Shown here one piece after another: positions 38,146 through 45,505 of a stretch of DNA of 45,505 nucleotides. Made by a program: the position numbers and the translations under genes. The stretch spans positions 1 to 45,505 of the IMG/VR virus record IMGVR_UViG_3300005647_000011; one strand, 5' to 3'. The notes below the pieces were generated by a model, which was not told the origin of the DNA, made no database searches, and saw nothing but the letters and a program-made list of their open reading frames with translations. Origin of the DNA: a virus. Position 1 is the first letter of the stretch. Each line of letters opens with the position of its first letter.

Positions 38146-39554
38146 TATCTCCTTCTATTGCGGTTATACATCACTCCAAAGACACGTGGGGCATATCTAC
38201 GCTTGTGAGAATTAACCTCAGTACCCTTCGCACGCTCCACTGTTACTTGATATTGGATATAGTCTGGGTCATCCTGTGGTATCACGCCGTCATGGTGGCG
38301 TATAGACCTTACAAAAGCCATCAGATAGTGATAGGCCATGTCATACCGGTCAACATCGAGCTTGTCACCTTCTGTTGTGATACGCTGTGCGCGGTCATAG
38401 TAGTCCAACGTAAGCCGTCTGCCATACCATTGTGGACTTGGTAATGGAAATATATGTAGTAATTCGTTGTATACGGTATAGAATTGCGGTGCTCCTGTGT
38501 GTGTAGATGTCTCACCCTGCCAGATATTTGTACCTGTTGTAAATACCTCACTCGCGGCATCCTTCAACGTCAGTGTATTCGTCACACGGTTATTCGCGGT
38601 GTACTCCAAGGGGGTATATCCTGCTTCATTGTAGACATTGATTGTCCCGGCATCATTGAGATCACTTGTGTCCTCAAGGTAAATCACACCATCCTCAAGT
38701 GCTGTGTCCTGTGAGACCTTGGTATTCACTGCATCGCGATATAATCCCTCCCATTCCGTACGCTTTTTAAACTTCAAAGGGTCTGTACCCTTGATTTGTA
38801 CTTGCAATATAGACTTATTTGAGTGCTTTGTATCAATATCATCGGGCAAAGCAAATGTATTACTCCCGGGCTGTAGCTTGCCAAGGGACTGTACAAAGCT
38901 CTGGTTGTTGCTCCACCTGTGCAAACGCCCTCTCACGTCCGCAAGCATACGTGTCAGTGCACCAAAGAGCATGATTTGTGATAGCTTATCGTCATATCCT
39001 ACGCCCTGTGTGGTCAATACTTCATCAATTACCTGTCCAACGGTATTCTCTCCATACCCTTCAACCGGCAAAGCTGCTGAAAATGCACTTACGCTCTGTG
39101 TAACTGAGTTGCCATAGCGCGCAAAGTAAAATCCTATCTCATGCTCAAAGTCATCAAAGATAAAAAATGTCTGCTCCGGGTTGATTGTTGCGCTTGTGAG
39201 GGCTGTCTTAGCGCCATCAATCGTATCAGCATGGTATATCTGTATCTGGTCAAAACTGATTGCATTAACACTGTCATCACGGAAATGATCTTTTCTTGGT
39301 GATGTTGTGATCTCCATGAGTGGTAAGGATGTGTCCTCATCTGTGCCAAAGTTTATATCTTTTATGTATAGAAACTCTGCACCCTCACTCCCAAACGTAC
39401 CCACAAGGATGATGTCATTATCAGAAAAGCCTACATTTGAGTAGACGGCCATTTCGATTGAGTCATCGTCATTGATATACAAAGCATCAGCAAGGCTTGT
39501 CTGCCCTGCCGGGTTCTTAATCTCCTCAATATTGAGCGTTATTCGTCTTGCCAT
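38145..39554 (-). CDS. Head-tail adaptor / tail tube protein (T7 gp11-like)
   Basis: 469 residues. The first 130 are beta-rich; from about 150 it is helical (VGQVIDEVLTTQGVGYDDKL, then RLHRWSNNQSFVQSLGKLQP) as in adaptors, with long inserts of beta sequence. The C-terminus is strongly basic (SHKRRYAPRVFGVMYNRNRRR), placed to contact DNA or portal. Located between the MCP region and the nozzle gene. The family call is by order and length; the sequence is divergent. Confidence 0.65.
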   Translation of the reverse strand: MARRITLNIEEIKNPAGQTSLADALYINDDDSIEMAVYSNVGFSDNDIILVGTFGSEGAEFLYIKDINFGTDEDTSLPLMEITTSPRKDHFRDDSVNAISFDQIQIYHADTIDGAKTALTSATINPEQTFFIFDDFEHEIGFYFARYGNSVTQSVSAFSAALPVEGYGENTVGQVIDEVLTTQGVGYDDKLSQIMLFGALTRMLADVRGRLHRWSNNQSFVQSLGKLQPGSNTFALPDDIDTKHSNKSILQVQIKGTDPLKFKKRTEWEGLYRDAVNTKVSQDTALEDGVIYLEDTSDLNDAGTINVYNEAGYTPLEYTANNRVTNTLTLKDAASEVFTTGTNIWQGETSTHTGAPQFYTVYNELLHIFPLPSPQWYGRRLTLDYYDRAQRITTEGDKLDVDRYDMAYHYLMAFVRSIRHHDGVIPQDDPDYIQYQVTVERAKGTEVNSHKRRYAPRVFGVMYNRNRRR

Positions 39555-39583
39555 TGTGATGTGTTTAATATTCTCACCTAGTA

Positions 39584-39609
39584 AGAGGGTCGGGGCTAGA
39601 TAACCCTCT
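39584..39609. repeat. Short hairpin between adaptor and HeH-like genes
   Basis: AGAGGGT/ACCCTCT (39584-39590 with 39603-39609), 7 bp with a 12-base loop and no U run. A weak mRNA hairpin in the adaptor leader. Confidence 0.5.
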
Positions 39610-39624
39610 CACATAGTCAGAACA

Positions 39625-39927
39625 CTAGAGTGCTGCCTTGATTGCTTTCGCAATGTCGGCTTGCTTCCTTGCGCCCTTGAGATCAATGTCATTGTCTTTT
39701 GCAAGCTCTCTGAGCTCCGCAACTTTCATACCATCAATCTCTTCGTCTGTGATGTCCTCTGCATCACCATCAGTTTCAGTACCGGTATCATCGGTATCAC
39801 CTTCTGCATCAATAGCTTCCTCAAGCAAAGCTTTACGCGTTTCAAGCGTTTCAAGCTCTGCCTTCGGGTCGCCAACGATACGGTTTGGGTGTACTTCCAT
39901 AATCCGGTGCAAATTTGGTGCTCCCAT
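39625..39927 (-). CDS. Small protein with C-terminal HeH/SAP-like domain
   Basis: 100 residues. An acidic middle (DAEGDTDDTGTETDGDAED) precedes a helix-extension-helix domain at residues about 65-100: GMKVAELRELAKDNDIDL, then KQADIAKAIKA. Such domains bind nucleic acid or protein and are common as one small gene near phage capsid genes. It could be a head-stabilising or connector protein, or a DNA-binding factor carried in the head. Confidence 0.65.
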   Translation of the reverse strand: MGAPNLHRIMEVHPNRIVGDPKAELETLETRKALLEEAIDAEGDTDDTGTETDGDAEDITDEEIDGMKVAELRELAKDNDIDLKGARKQADIAKAIKAAL

Positions 39928-39959
39928 AATTTTGCTTTAGAAATGAATTACCACCCGGA

Positions 39960-40961
39960 CTACACTGCTGCGTCTACACCAGTAGAACCAACAATCCATC
40001 GTCCATCAATCCAACCAAGGTCATACATCATGTTTGATTTGAAACCAATATCATCTGTATACCAGTCGATTGAGTTGTCGCTCACGTTCGGTGCAACAAA
40101 CTTTGGATAGTCAGAAATCTCACAAACAGCTCGACTTTCTTTCGTACAAGCCAAGTACCACTGATCTTTCTTAGTAGCATCGTACTGTCCTGCATTATCA
40201 GTAGCCAAGTATGGCAAGATAACGTGAGTGTACTTTCCACCATAGACGTTTGTGGTATCGTTTTGTCCGCGTCCGTTTGCATTACCCTCATTAACCTGTG
40301 ACGTTGATTTCAAGAACTCGCGTACTTTGTTAATCGTTGCCGGGTCATCACTTGTAACAATGATGTTAGGTCGCATGGTAATTTTCTCTCCAAGGTTGTC
40401 TTTCATGTTTGTGAAAAGCAATTCAGCCTCTTCAAGTGCTGCACGCCCAAACTTCTTTGTGATCTTGTTTGAGTATGTTTTATCAGTACCTGTGAGGGTA
40501 TGTGCTGCATGAAAGTTAGAAAGTCCATCTGCTGTAGCAGTTGAAACAGTCTCACCGTCAAGGTTTACATAGCTGTCCACGAAACCATAGGAAAGTTGAT
40601 GCGTCATATCAAGCTCAAGGCGGTTCGCTGTCGTTTCGCCAAGCATAGACATAAGACGTTCAATCTCCCTGTATTTGTCAAACTTACGCATTTCATACGT
40701 AATTTTCTTCTCAAGACCAATTCGTGTCTGAGAAAAATTGTACTTGTAACCTTGTACAACCTTACTCTCACGGTATTCGTCACCCTCCTTTTTGCGTAGT
40801 GCAAAAGTGCTTCCGTCCATCTCGCTGTGTTCGCTTGTTTTCTCATCAACGCGGTACACGTCATAGAGCTGTGCTGCTACCTTCGGCACGCCCATAAAGG
40901 CTTTGCGCCAGATAACCTTAGCGTTCTTCACGAGGTCTGGAAACTGTTGTGTAGTTATCAT
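39960..40961 (-). CDS. Major capsid protein
   Basis: 333 residues. The protein has the HK97-type arrangement: an N-terminal helical arm, a long helix with acidic and basic residues around 95-125 (EKKITYEMRKFDKYREIER), then beta-rich and loop segments. It is the largest simple beta/alpha protein between the scaffold-like gene and the adaptor, and matches MCP length. Ends in TGVDAAV. No cleavage site is visible. The call is by position, length and fold character. Confidence 0.7.
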   Translation of the reverse strand: MITTQQFPDLVKNAKVIWRKAFMGVPKVAAQLYDVYRVDEKTSEHSEMDGSTFALRKKEGDEYRESKVVQGYKYNFSQTRIGLEKKITYEMRKFDKYREIERLMSMLGETTANRLELDMTHQLSYGFVDSYVNLDGETVSTATADGLSNFHAAHTLTGTDKTYSNKITKKFGRAALEEAELLFTNMKDNLGEKITMRPNIIVTSDDPATINKVREFLKSTSQVNEGNANGRGQNDTTNVYGGKYTHVILPYLATDNAGQYDATKKDQWYLACTKESRAVCEISDYPKFVAPNVSDNSIDWYTDDIGFKSNMMYDLGWIDGRWIVGSTGVDAAV

Positions 40962-40985
40962 AAGACCAAGAAAATAGATTAAATA

Positions 40986-40993
40986 GGTCTCTT
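40986..40993 (-). repeat. AAGAGACC leader motif (major capsid gene)
   Basis: On the minus strand TGAATAAGAGACCTATT, 25 bases upstream of the MCP start at 40961. One of five copies of this 8-mer. Confidence 0.5.
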
Positions 40994-41032
40994 ATTCAGT
41001 CTCTATTTTTGGTTGGCCTCTTTTTTTAAAGA

Positions 41033-41440
41033 CTAAGCATCTTCACGGACGATCTCAAATTCTGCCTTTGTAGCAGAAATGATACGCACTAGACGCAAAC
41101 AGTTGATTGAGCTTGCGCCCACGTTTGCGCTATTGGCATCAGAGACATCGTAAGTCTTGCCCAATACTTTAGTACTTGCATCACCTGCGACACTATCACA
41201 GAGGATAGTTGCGTGCTTGTGACCTACCTGTGCATATGCAATCTCGCGTGTTGTTGCATCAGATGCGTCAACGCCTTCGAGACATACACCAACGAAAGTA
41301 GCTGCGTCAGATGTTGCCGTTGCCGGCTCAACTTCACCAGTTGTATCGTTGCGTACAAGTAGCATACCTACTGTATAGGCTGTGCTTGCCTTCTTGTTTG
41401 CGTGTTCAGTCGTAAAACGACCACTTTGAGTGTGAAACAT
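41033..41440 (-). CDS. Head decoration-like protein, 135 residues
   Basis: Beta-rich with Gly and Thr turns (STAYTVGMLLVRNDTTGEVE, then FVGVCLEGVDASDATTREIA) and no helix of note. Small beta proteins between scaffold and MCP in phage operons are often decoration or head-fibre proteins. The C-terminus is FEIVREDA. No family recognised beyond that. Confidence 0.6.
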   Translation of the reverse strand: MFHTQSGRFTTEHANKKASTAYTVGMLLVRNDTTGEVEPATATSDAATFVGVCLEGVDASDATTREIAYAQVGHKHATILCDSVAGDASTKVLGKTYDVSDANSANVGASSINCLRLVRIISATKAEFEIVREDA

Positions 41441-41459
41441 AACAAGTTTTAGCGGTAAA

Positions 41460-42302
41460 TTAGAACACTATCTCAGCGACATTACTATCATCAACGCTCT
41501 CAAGGTCTTTATCAGAGATACCTTTGAAACGCCCAGACATTTCCTTTGCTCCACGGTTTTCATTTTTCGAGCTAGTCTTTGTAGCCTTACCCTTACTCTT
41601 GCCTTTAGAGGCAATTTCTCGAGCTTTTGACTGCGCGACTGCCTTCTTTTTTTCCTTCTCAACATCATCGGATGATGCTGTAAGCTCGCCATTTCGCAAA
41701 CGCATTAGATCATACGCGTCATTGAGATCATTTGTGATACCCTCTTTGGTAGCATCGCCACCCTTCTTGTAAAACTTCATAACCTCAGTCCAACGCTCTT
41801 CATCTACTACATCGGGATGTGCCTTGTTGAAATCAGCAATCGCATCTTCCCGGACTTGCTTGCTCACCTTACGATCAGCAATTTGCTCCGGGGTCTGCTC
41901 CTCTCCCTCTTTAGGTTCTGCTTCGTCTCCGGGGAGACTACGCTTACGGCCTTTAAGGTCAAGTAGTCCATCGCGGTAGGTATCTCTATCCTTCGCGGTT
42001 TTCTCCTGCTCTTTCTCAAGTTCAGCAATACGCTCTTTTAGTGCTTCGGGTGAATTTTGCTTATCATCGTTCTCATCGTCAGTGTCGTCTTTGTCGTCCG
42101 CTTTATCGTCCACTTCGTCATCAGACTTTTTATCGTCATCAGCTTCCGCATCACGTTCTTGCGTATCAACATCATCGTCACCGCCTTCTTGTCCCGACTT
42201 TCGCATAGCTTCCTCCAAGCTAATAGACTCTTCGTTTTTGTCAATTTCGTCAGTTACTTTCGCATCTAACTCCGTTGCCTCAACGCCTTCTTGCTTCTCC
42301 AT
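41460..42302 (-). CDS. Scaffold-like head assembly protein
   Basis: 280 residues. It starts with a very acidic region (residues about 40-80, nearly all Asp, Glu and Lys), then a coiled coil (ALKERIAELEKEQEKTAKDR), and ends in a basic region followed by a short acidic tail (DKDLESVDDSNVAEIVF). No folded domain is visible. This composition and the place just upstream of decoration and MCP are typical of phage scaffolding proteins that are lost during maturation. Confidence 0.7.
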   Translation of the reverse strand: MEKQEGVEATELDAKVTDEIDKNEESISLEEAMRKSGQEGGDDDVDTQERDAEADDDKKSDDEVDDKADDKDDTDDENDDKQNSPEALKERIAELEKEQEKTAKDRDTYRDGLLDLKGRKRSLPGDEAEPKEGEEQTPEQIADRKVSKQVREDAIADFNKAHPDVVDEERWTEVMKFYKKGGDATKEGITNDLNDAYDLMRLRNGELTASSDDVEKEKKKAVAQSKAREIASKGKSKGKATKTSSKNENRGAKEMSGRFKGISDKDLESVDDSNVAEIVF

Positions 42303-42355
42303 AATATTTAAGGACTTATTTTAAGACGCTTCCCTACGTCCACAATTATTTAAGC

Positions 42356-42438
42356 TAGACTTTAAAAGTCTAACTACAGCAAGATAAGAAAGAGACCAAT
42401 CAAACTTATCCTGCCATAGTTAGAGCTTCAAACTCTAA
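42356..42438 (-). ncRNA. Three-hairpin intergenic structure with 19-bp central stem
   Basis: The central stem pairs 42405-42423 with 42370-42388 over 19 positions on the minus-strand RNA, 16 Watson-Crick and 3 G-U, around a 16-base loop UUUGAUUGGUCUCUUU. Two smaller hairpins flank it: TTAGAG/CTCTAA (42420-42425 with 42433-42438) and TAGACTT/AAGTCTA (42356-42372), each sharing bases with the central stem, so they are alternatives. The loop is complementary to the AAGAGACC motif seen in four other leaders. It may be a processed small RNA or a regulatory leader of the scaffold-like gene; no open frame crosses it. Confidence 0.6.
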
Positions 42439-42446
42439 TTGCATTT

Positions 42447-42773
42447 TTAAGGTGACGCGCCCACCTTGTTTTTCTTCTCTACCCTTCGCTCCTTGTCCAA
42501 TACTTCAAGCATGTGGCCTTCCATCAAGCGCATTGAGCGTATCTCTCCCAGAGCCATCAATCGCTCTTCCTCAGTCCGGGGGATGGATATATACTCTAAA
42601 CTCTTTTGAATACGTTGGTTTTTGTATGCCTTCCACCCTGCGCTACCGTGCAAACTCTTGAGAAATGGGCGCATTTCCTTGAGTGTCGTACCGTTCTGCT
42701 GCCTCAAGTCAGCCTGTATCAGTCGATACAAGAGCCATGTAAGCAATTTATGTTTGATTTTTGATACCCTCAT
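42447..42773 (-). CDS. Hypothetical small head-region protein, 108 residues
   Basis: Basic and helical, starting MRVSKIKHKLLTWLLYRLIQ and ending in a Lys/Arg-rich tail (DKERRVEKKNKVGASP). No membrane span long enough to be certain. It lies between portal and the scaffold-like gene, where phages often have a small connector or minor head protein. No family recognised. Confidence 0.6.
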   Translation of the reverse strand: MRVSKIKHKLLTWLLYRLIQADLRQQNGTTLKEMRPFLKSLHGSAGWKAYKNQRIQKSLEYISIPRTEEERLMALGEIRSMRLMEGHMLEVLDKERRVEKKNKVGASP

Positions 42774-42782
42774 ACACTTTTA

Positions 42783-44702
42783 TTATTGTGGTTGCTGTTG
42801 TGGTGCTCCTTGCTGCGCTGCTTCTGGTGGCAATGGCGGTGGCGCATCAAGGTTGTACTTACTTACATCGTCACCATTATCCCGGGCAAACTCTGTGAAT
42901 ATAGCTTTTTGGTTCGTTCCAAATATCTGAGGAAAGAATTGAGCCATCTGTGCCAACTTCCTATCCTGCTTGGCCTGTGCAAGCGACTCCTCTTGGTCTC
43001 CAATACTCGACTGCTCCACCAAAACATCAAAATGCCACTCATCAACATACTTGTTACGTATGGCCATAAACTCTTCACTGCGCCCCTCCTTCTCACTCTC
43101 GCGCTCCTTATCGTCCATATCTTCACGTGTTGGCATCTTCGCATCATCATCCACCATCTCGATATTGAGTGTGCCAGTGTTGCCATCTGATAGCTGCGCG
43201 TCTGTTACTGCAAAGAATTTACTCTTAACCTTCGGGTCTGCATCACTCAAAGCCATCTCAATAGCCGGCTGTGTGTAGAACGTGAGGATGTTTGCAATAC
43301 GTAGGATAGTCTTTTGCTTCCACAAATTTGCTTGAAACATCGTAAATACTCCTGCCAGCTTCTTTGCGCGCTCTGCTGCGATGATAACCTCACGTGCTGT
43401 ATTGCCTGTTCCTTGCACTCCCTGTTGGTTCTTGTCCACTGAGGTAAGGTCTAAGCCCTGTGAGATAAGGTTTACCATTGATAGCTCGCTCTGATTGACG
43501 CTAGATAGTGGCATCTCCTTCACTTCATTGACGCTACTAACATAGATAACAGGGTCACGTGGGTCATTCTCCCAGTCCAAAGCATCCCTATTGGCCTGTC
43601 CTGCGATTAACTGCCTGTCCAAAGTCCTGTATGTCTTGTCCATCAACATGTTATAGAGGCTGTTGATGATGTCCTGCTCGCCCATCATGCTGTTAGGTAG
43701 TGGGTTGCCATAAAAGAAATTACTTGCAAATGGCTCAAAGACTGTCTTTGCAAAGCCATATACCTTCTCACCCTTGTATGAAATGAGCATCGGTACATCC
43801 AAAATGACAATACCGTTAGCGATAACTACGTACTCATCAAGAAACTTGTCATAGTGTTTGATAACCTCAACGTCCTCACCCTCATTGCTGCAACGACTGT
43901 GCCACGCGTTTTCCTCATTCATAAAGGTATTGTTCGCGCCGTCTGGTGTGAGTGTAGTGTTTGCTTTTAGCTTTGGTACGTTGTTCTTATCAGCCTTAAC
44001 AACCTTCTGAGCATCCTTATACGCTCCAAATTCGTCTTGAAAGTCCGCAAGTGAGTAATATTTGATGCGATCTATGTATGGCATCTTCTGAATATTGCCC
44101 TTTTCTACTGTAAAAGTAGGGAAATACATCTCTTCAAGGGGTATGATGCTATCACTACACTGCGCCCTAACGATCTTTTCTTCCTCTTCCCAGTCAAAAT
44201 CCATCGTCTCCACGTTGTAACTTGTGATGGTCTTGTGCTTGCGCTTCACCGTTTCATATGTGCACTCTTCAATCACAGTACCTTTGGTTGCAAGCTCTAG
44301 CGCACTGAAAAAGTTGTCAGTCTGCAATGAGTCTTGCAAGTCCTCAATCTGCCGTGAGTAGTCAACTAAGTGAGATATAACCTCTGCACGCTTCTGGTCT
44401 GGTGCGCTCCCTTGCTTGTTGGCTCTAATATTTGCCGTTGGTACACTCCCGGATGCACCTGCGATAATAGCCTTTACTTTGTTTCTCGTTGTAGGATGGA
44501 AAAAGTTAGCTTGCCAGTCCTCCTTACCCTGCTCCTCCCGGGACGGCGTGTAACCATTAAAGCGCTTCTCCATGTCATTGATAAACTCAATCAATGTACG
44601 GTCATTAAAAAACCTCTGCGATGAATTACGCAAATTGATAGAGACCTGTGCCTTCTGGTAAATCTCTTTTGCTCTATCTTGTTTTGGGTTTTTCTTTGCC
44701 AT
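42783..44702 (-). CDS. Portal protein
   Basis: 639 residues. Portal is the dodecameric ring through which DNA enters the head. The N-terminal part has helical segments with W and F (FINDMEKRFNGYTPSREEQG, then DWQANFFHPTTRNKVKA). The middle has the usual beta and helix mixture and the C-terminal half a long helical stem with Lys/Glu. It ends in a Pro/Gln-rich tail (APPPLPPEAAQQGAPQQQPQ), common in podovirus portals. Position right after terL and the small Acb2-like gene is canonical. The length fits large podovirus portals. Confidence 0.8.
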   Translation of the reverse strand: MAKKNPKQDRAKEIYQKAQVSINLRNSSQRFFNDRTLIEFINDMEKRFNGYTPSREEQGKEDWQANFFHPTTRNKVKAIIAGASGSVPTANIRANKQGSAPDQKRAEVISHLVDYSRQIEDLQDSLQTDNFFSALELATKGTVIEECTYETVKRKHKTITSYNVETMDFDWEEEEKIVRAQCSDSIIPLEEMYFPTFTVEKGNIQKMPYIDRIKYYSLADFQDEFGAYKDAQKVVKADKNNVPKLKANTTLTPDGANNTFMNEENAWHSRCSNEGEDVEVIKHYDKFLDEYVVIANGIVILDVPMLISYKGEKVYGFAKTVFEPFASNFFYGNPLPNSMMGEQDIINSLYNMLMDKTYRTLDRQLIAGQANRDALDWENDPRDPVIYVSSVNEVKEMPLSSVNQSELSMVNLISQGLDLTSVDKNQQGVQGTGNTAREVIIAAERAKKLAGVFTMFQANLWKQKTILRIANILTFYTQPAIEMALSDADPKVKSKFFAVTDAQLSDGNTGTLNIEMVDDDAKMPTREDMDDKERESEKEGRSEEFMAIRNKYVDEWHFDVLVEQSSIGDQEESLAQAKQDRKLAQMAQFFPQIFGTNQKAIFTEFARDNGDDVSKYNLDAPPPLPPEAAQQGAPQQQPQ

Positions 44703-44711
44703 TACTCAGCT

Positions 44712-44936
44712 TTATTTGGTTGCTAACTCTTCACGATCTCGCTTTGCGTTTAAATCCTCACCGCCTAGATTGCCTAGCTCCTGTCCTAGCCACATCTTTG
44801 CCTCCTGTAACTTGGTGATTGCTAATGCTCTCTCGCGTGAGCCCCCTGTAAAAGTATTGAGATTGTTCACAATCACTTGTATCTCTGCTCGTAATATCTT
44901 GCAAGCCTCTTGAGTCATTTCGTTATCTGGTGTCAT
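44712..44936 (-). CDS. Acb2/Tad1-like small protein (candidate anti-CBASS/anti-Thoeris sponge)
   Basis: 74 residues, two predicted helices. The second helix reads GGSRERALAITKLQEAKMWL (about 31-50), then GQELGN. The pattern S-R-E-(x)2-LA-x-TKLQEA-x-MW is that of the Acb2/Tad1 hairpin group, small phage proteins that form ring-like oligomers and bind cyclic nucleotide signals of CBASS, or gcADPR of Thoeris. The first helix holds MTQEACKILRAEIQVIVNNL. It lies between terL and portal in the late operon, ten bases before the portal start. An alternative is an ordinary small head protein. Only structure or binding data would settle it. Confidence 0.5.
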   Translation of the reverse strand: MTPDNEMTQEACKILRAEIQVIVNNLNTFTGGSRERALAITKLQEAKMWLGQELGNLGGEDLNAKRDREELATK

Positions 44937-44945
44937 AATGTTGTT

Positions 44946-45505
44946 TTAATAATTTGATGCTCTACGATGTAATGCGTTCTTTACTCTGCGTACTCTACGC
45001 TTCTTTCTCTCTGGTTTTTTGTATGATTGAGACCTTGCTTGCCACCCGATAATTCCCGAGGTTAGCAAATCAAAGTGTCTGGTCAGTATTCCCTTGGTTT
45101 TACCTGCAAAATCAGTCTGTGTAAACGCTCTCATCTCCTGTAAAAATTCAATATCATAAATGGTGATGTTGCCGTCCTCAAAGTCTTTCTTAAATCCATA
45201 CCACGCTTCATGCTTTGTGCGACTTGTTGTGCGCCATCCCAACTTATCTGTTTGCTTGTCTGCTGTTTTCTCGATCTCCACTTGCCTATAGATGTTGGGG
45301 TAACTCTCAGACTTCAATGCTGCTACAGTCGCGTGTCCAGTGTTATTCACTTCCGGGGCTAAGATACATGAGCCATAGTTATTCCCCAGTCGCATCATCT
45401 CGTAACCAAATAAGTCTGGTGCAACGTCTGCGCTGTAGTATGTGCCGATCAGTGCACTCTTGGTGTAGTCAAAGAGTGATAGCGCATTTGCATCCCTTCC
45501 CTCAC
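44946..45505 (-). CDS. terL: Terminase large subunit, C-terminal nuclease half (runs off window end)
   Basis: The open frame from the stop at 44946 continues to base 45503, giving 185 residues. It opens EGRDANALSLFDYTK, which is the strand-loop after the first catalytic Asp of the RNase H-type terminase nuclease. Later come GSCILAPEVNNTGHATV (catalytic Glu) and RHFDLLTSGIIGWQA (catalytic Asp). The very C-terminus is strongly basic (KKPERKKRRVRRVKNALHRR). Together with 998-1 this makes about 520 residues, a normal terminase. The frames do not join directly: the gap must be 2, 5, 8... bases (or a one-base overlap, which would remove the expected Asp). Confidence 0.88.
   Translation of the reverse strand, partial: EGRDANALSLFDYTKSALIGTYYSADVAPDLFGYEMMRLGNNYGSCILAPEVNNTGHATVAALKSESYPNIYRQVEIEKTADKQTDKLGWRTTSRTKHEAWYGFKKDFEDGNITIYDIEFLQEMRAFTQTDFAGKTKGILTRHFDLLTSGIIGWQARSQSYKKPERKKRRVRRVKNALHRRASNY

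Noticed and set aside
1-45505. Frameshift or split terminase genes as a real disruption
   Set aside because: The break coincides with the window ends, so a missing few bases at circular closure explains it.
1-45505. CRISPR arrays, insertion sequences or tRNA genes
   Set aside because: I saw no regular spaced repeats, transposase frames or cloverleaf with the usual invariant bases on either strand.

Overview
The window looks like a nearly complete, circularly permuted genome of a temperate, podovirus-like tailed phage of about 45.5 kb. The large terminase gene runs off base 1 of the minus strand, and its nuclease half comes in from base 45505, so the two ends very probably join. Every gene I can support lies on the minus strand, so transcription runs from high to low coordinates. 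Nothing identifies the host. The best promoters are sigma70-like, most with an extended -10 (TGnTATAAT or close to it). Most start codons have A-rich leaders without a Shine-Dalgarno sequence; 38145 and 15465 are exceptions. The tail carries polysaccharide-degrading domains and the endolysin is an M23 peptidase, which suggests a glycan-coated bacterium. Promoters of this kind argue against Bacteroidota; a Patescibacteria-type or other poorly sampled host is possible but unproven.

Layout in transcription order. (1) Late operon: an extended -10 promoter at 1627-1655 and an attenuator-like leader, then terS (1511-1008) and terL (998, through the window ends, to 44946). Next come a small Acb2/Tad1-like protein (44936), portal (44702), a small head protein, an acidic scaffold-like protein (42302), a decoration-like protein (41440), major capsid protein (40961), an HeH/SAP-like protein, podoviral adaptor (39554) and tail nozzle (38145). 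Internal or ejection proteins follow, including a 2484-residue polyvalent protein (33024-25570). (2) A small cassette of two membrane proteins with its own promoter and terminator (25547-24981). (3) Tail-fibre operon: a second promoter with a second copy of the attenuator-like leader (24975-24838), a small virion protein, a beta-helix tailspike (24481) and a 1613-residue protein with FN3, GH5 and PL14-like domains (23006). (4) Lysis genes: holin candidates and M23 endolysin (18148-16664), small membrane proteins and a thermonuclease (15947). (5) A moron-like cassette (15521-14928). (6) Tyrosine integrase (14698) and a 55-residue HTH protein (13723). (7) A 316-base non-coding region (13555-13240) with a promoter, a terminator and short repeats. 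(8) Early operon: a membrane-anchored transglycosylase, a recombination set (ERF annealing protein, YqaJ exonuclease, SSB, NinB-like protein, RusA resolvase), replication genes (initiator/loader, DnaB helicase) and about a dozen very small proteins, many Cys-rich or single-pass membrane.

The most unusual signals are: the two matching promoter, antiterminator and terminator leaders in front of terS and the tail-fibre operon, with covarying stems; a 19-bp hairpin at 42370-42423 whose loop sequence GGUCUCUUU is complementary to AAGAGACC motifs in four other leaders; and a tail protein holding a C-terminal GH5 piece, a whole GH5 and an N-terminal GH5 piece in that order.
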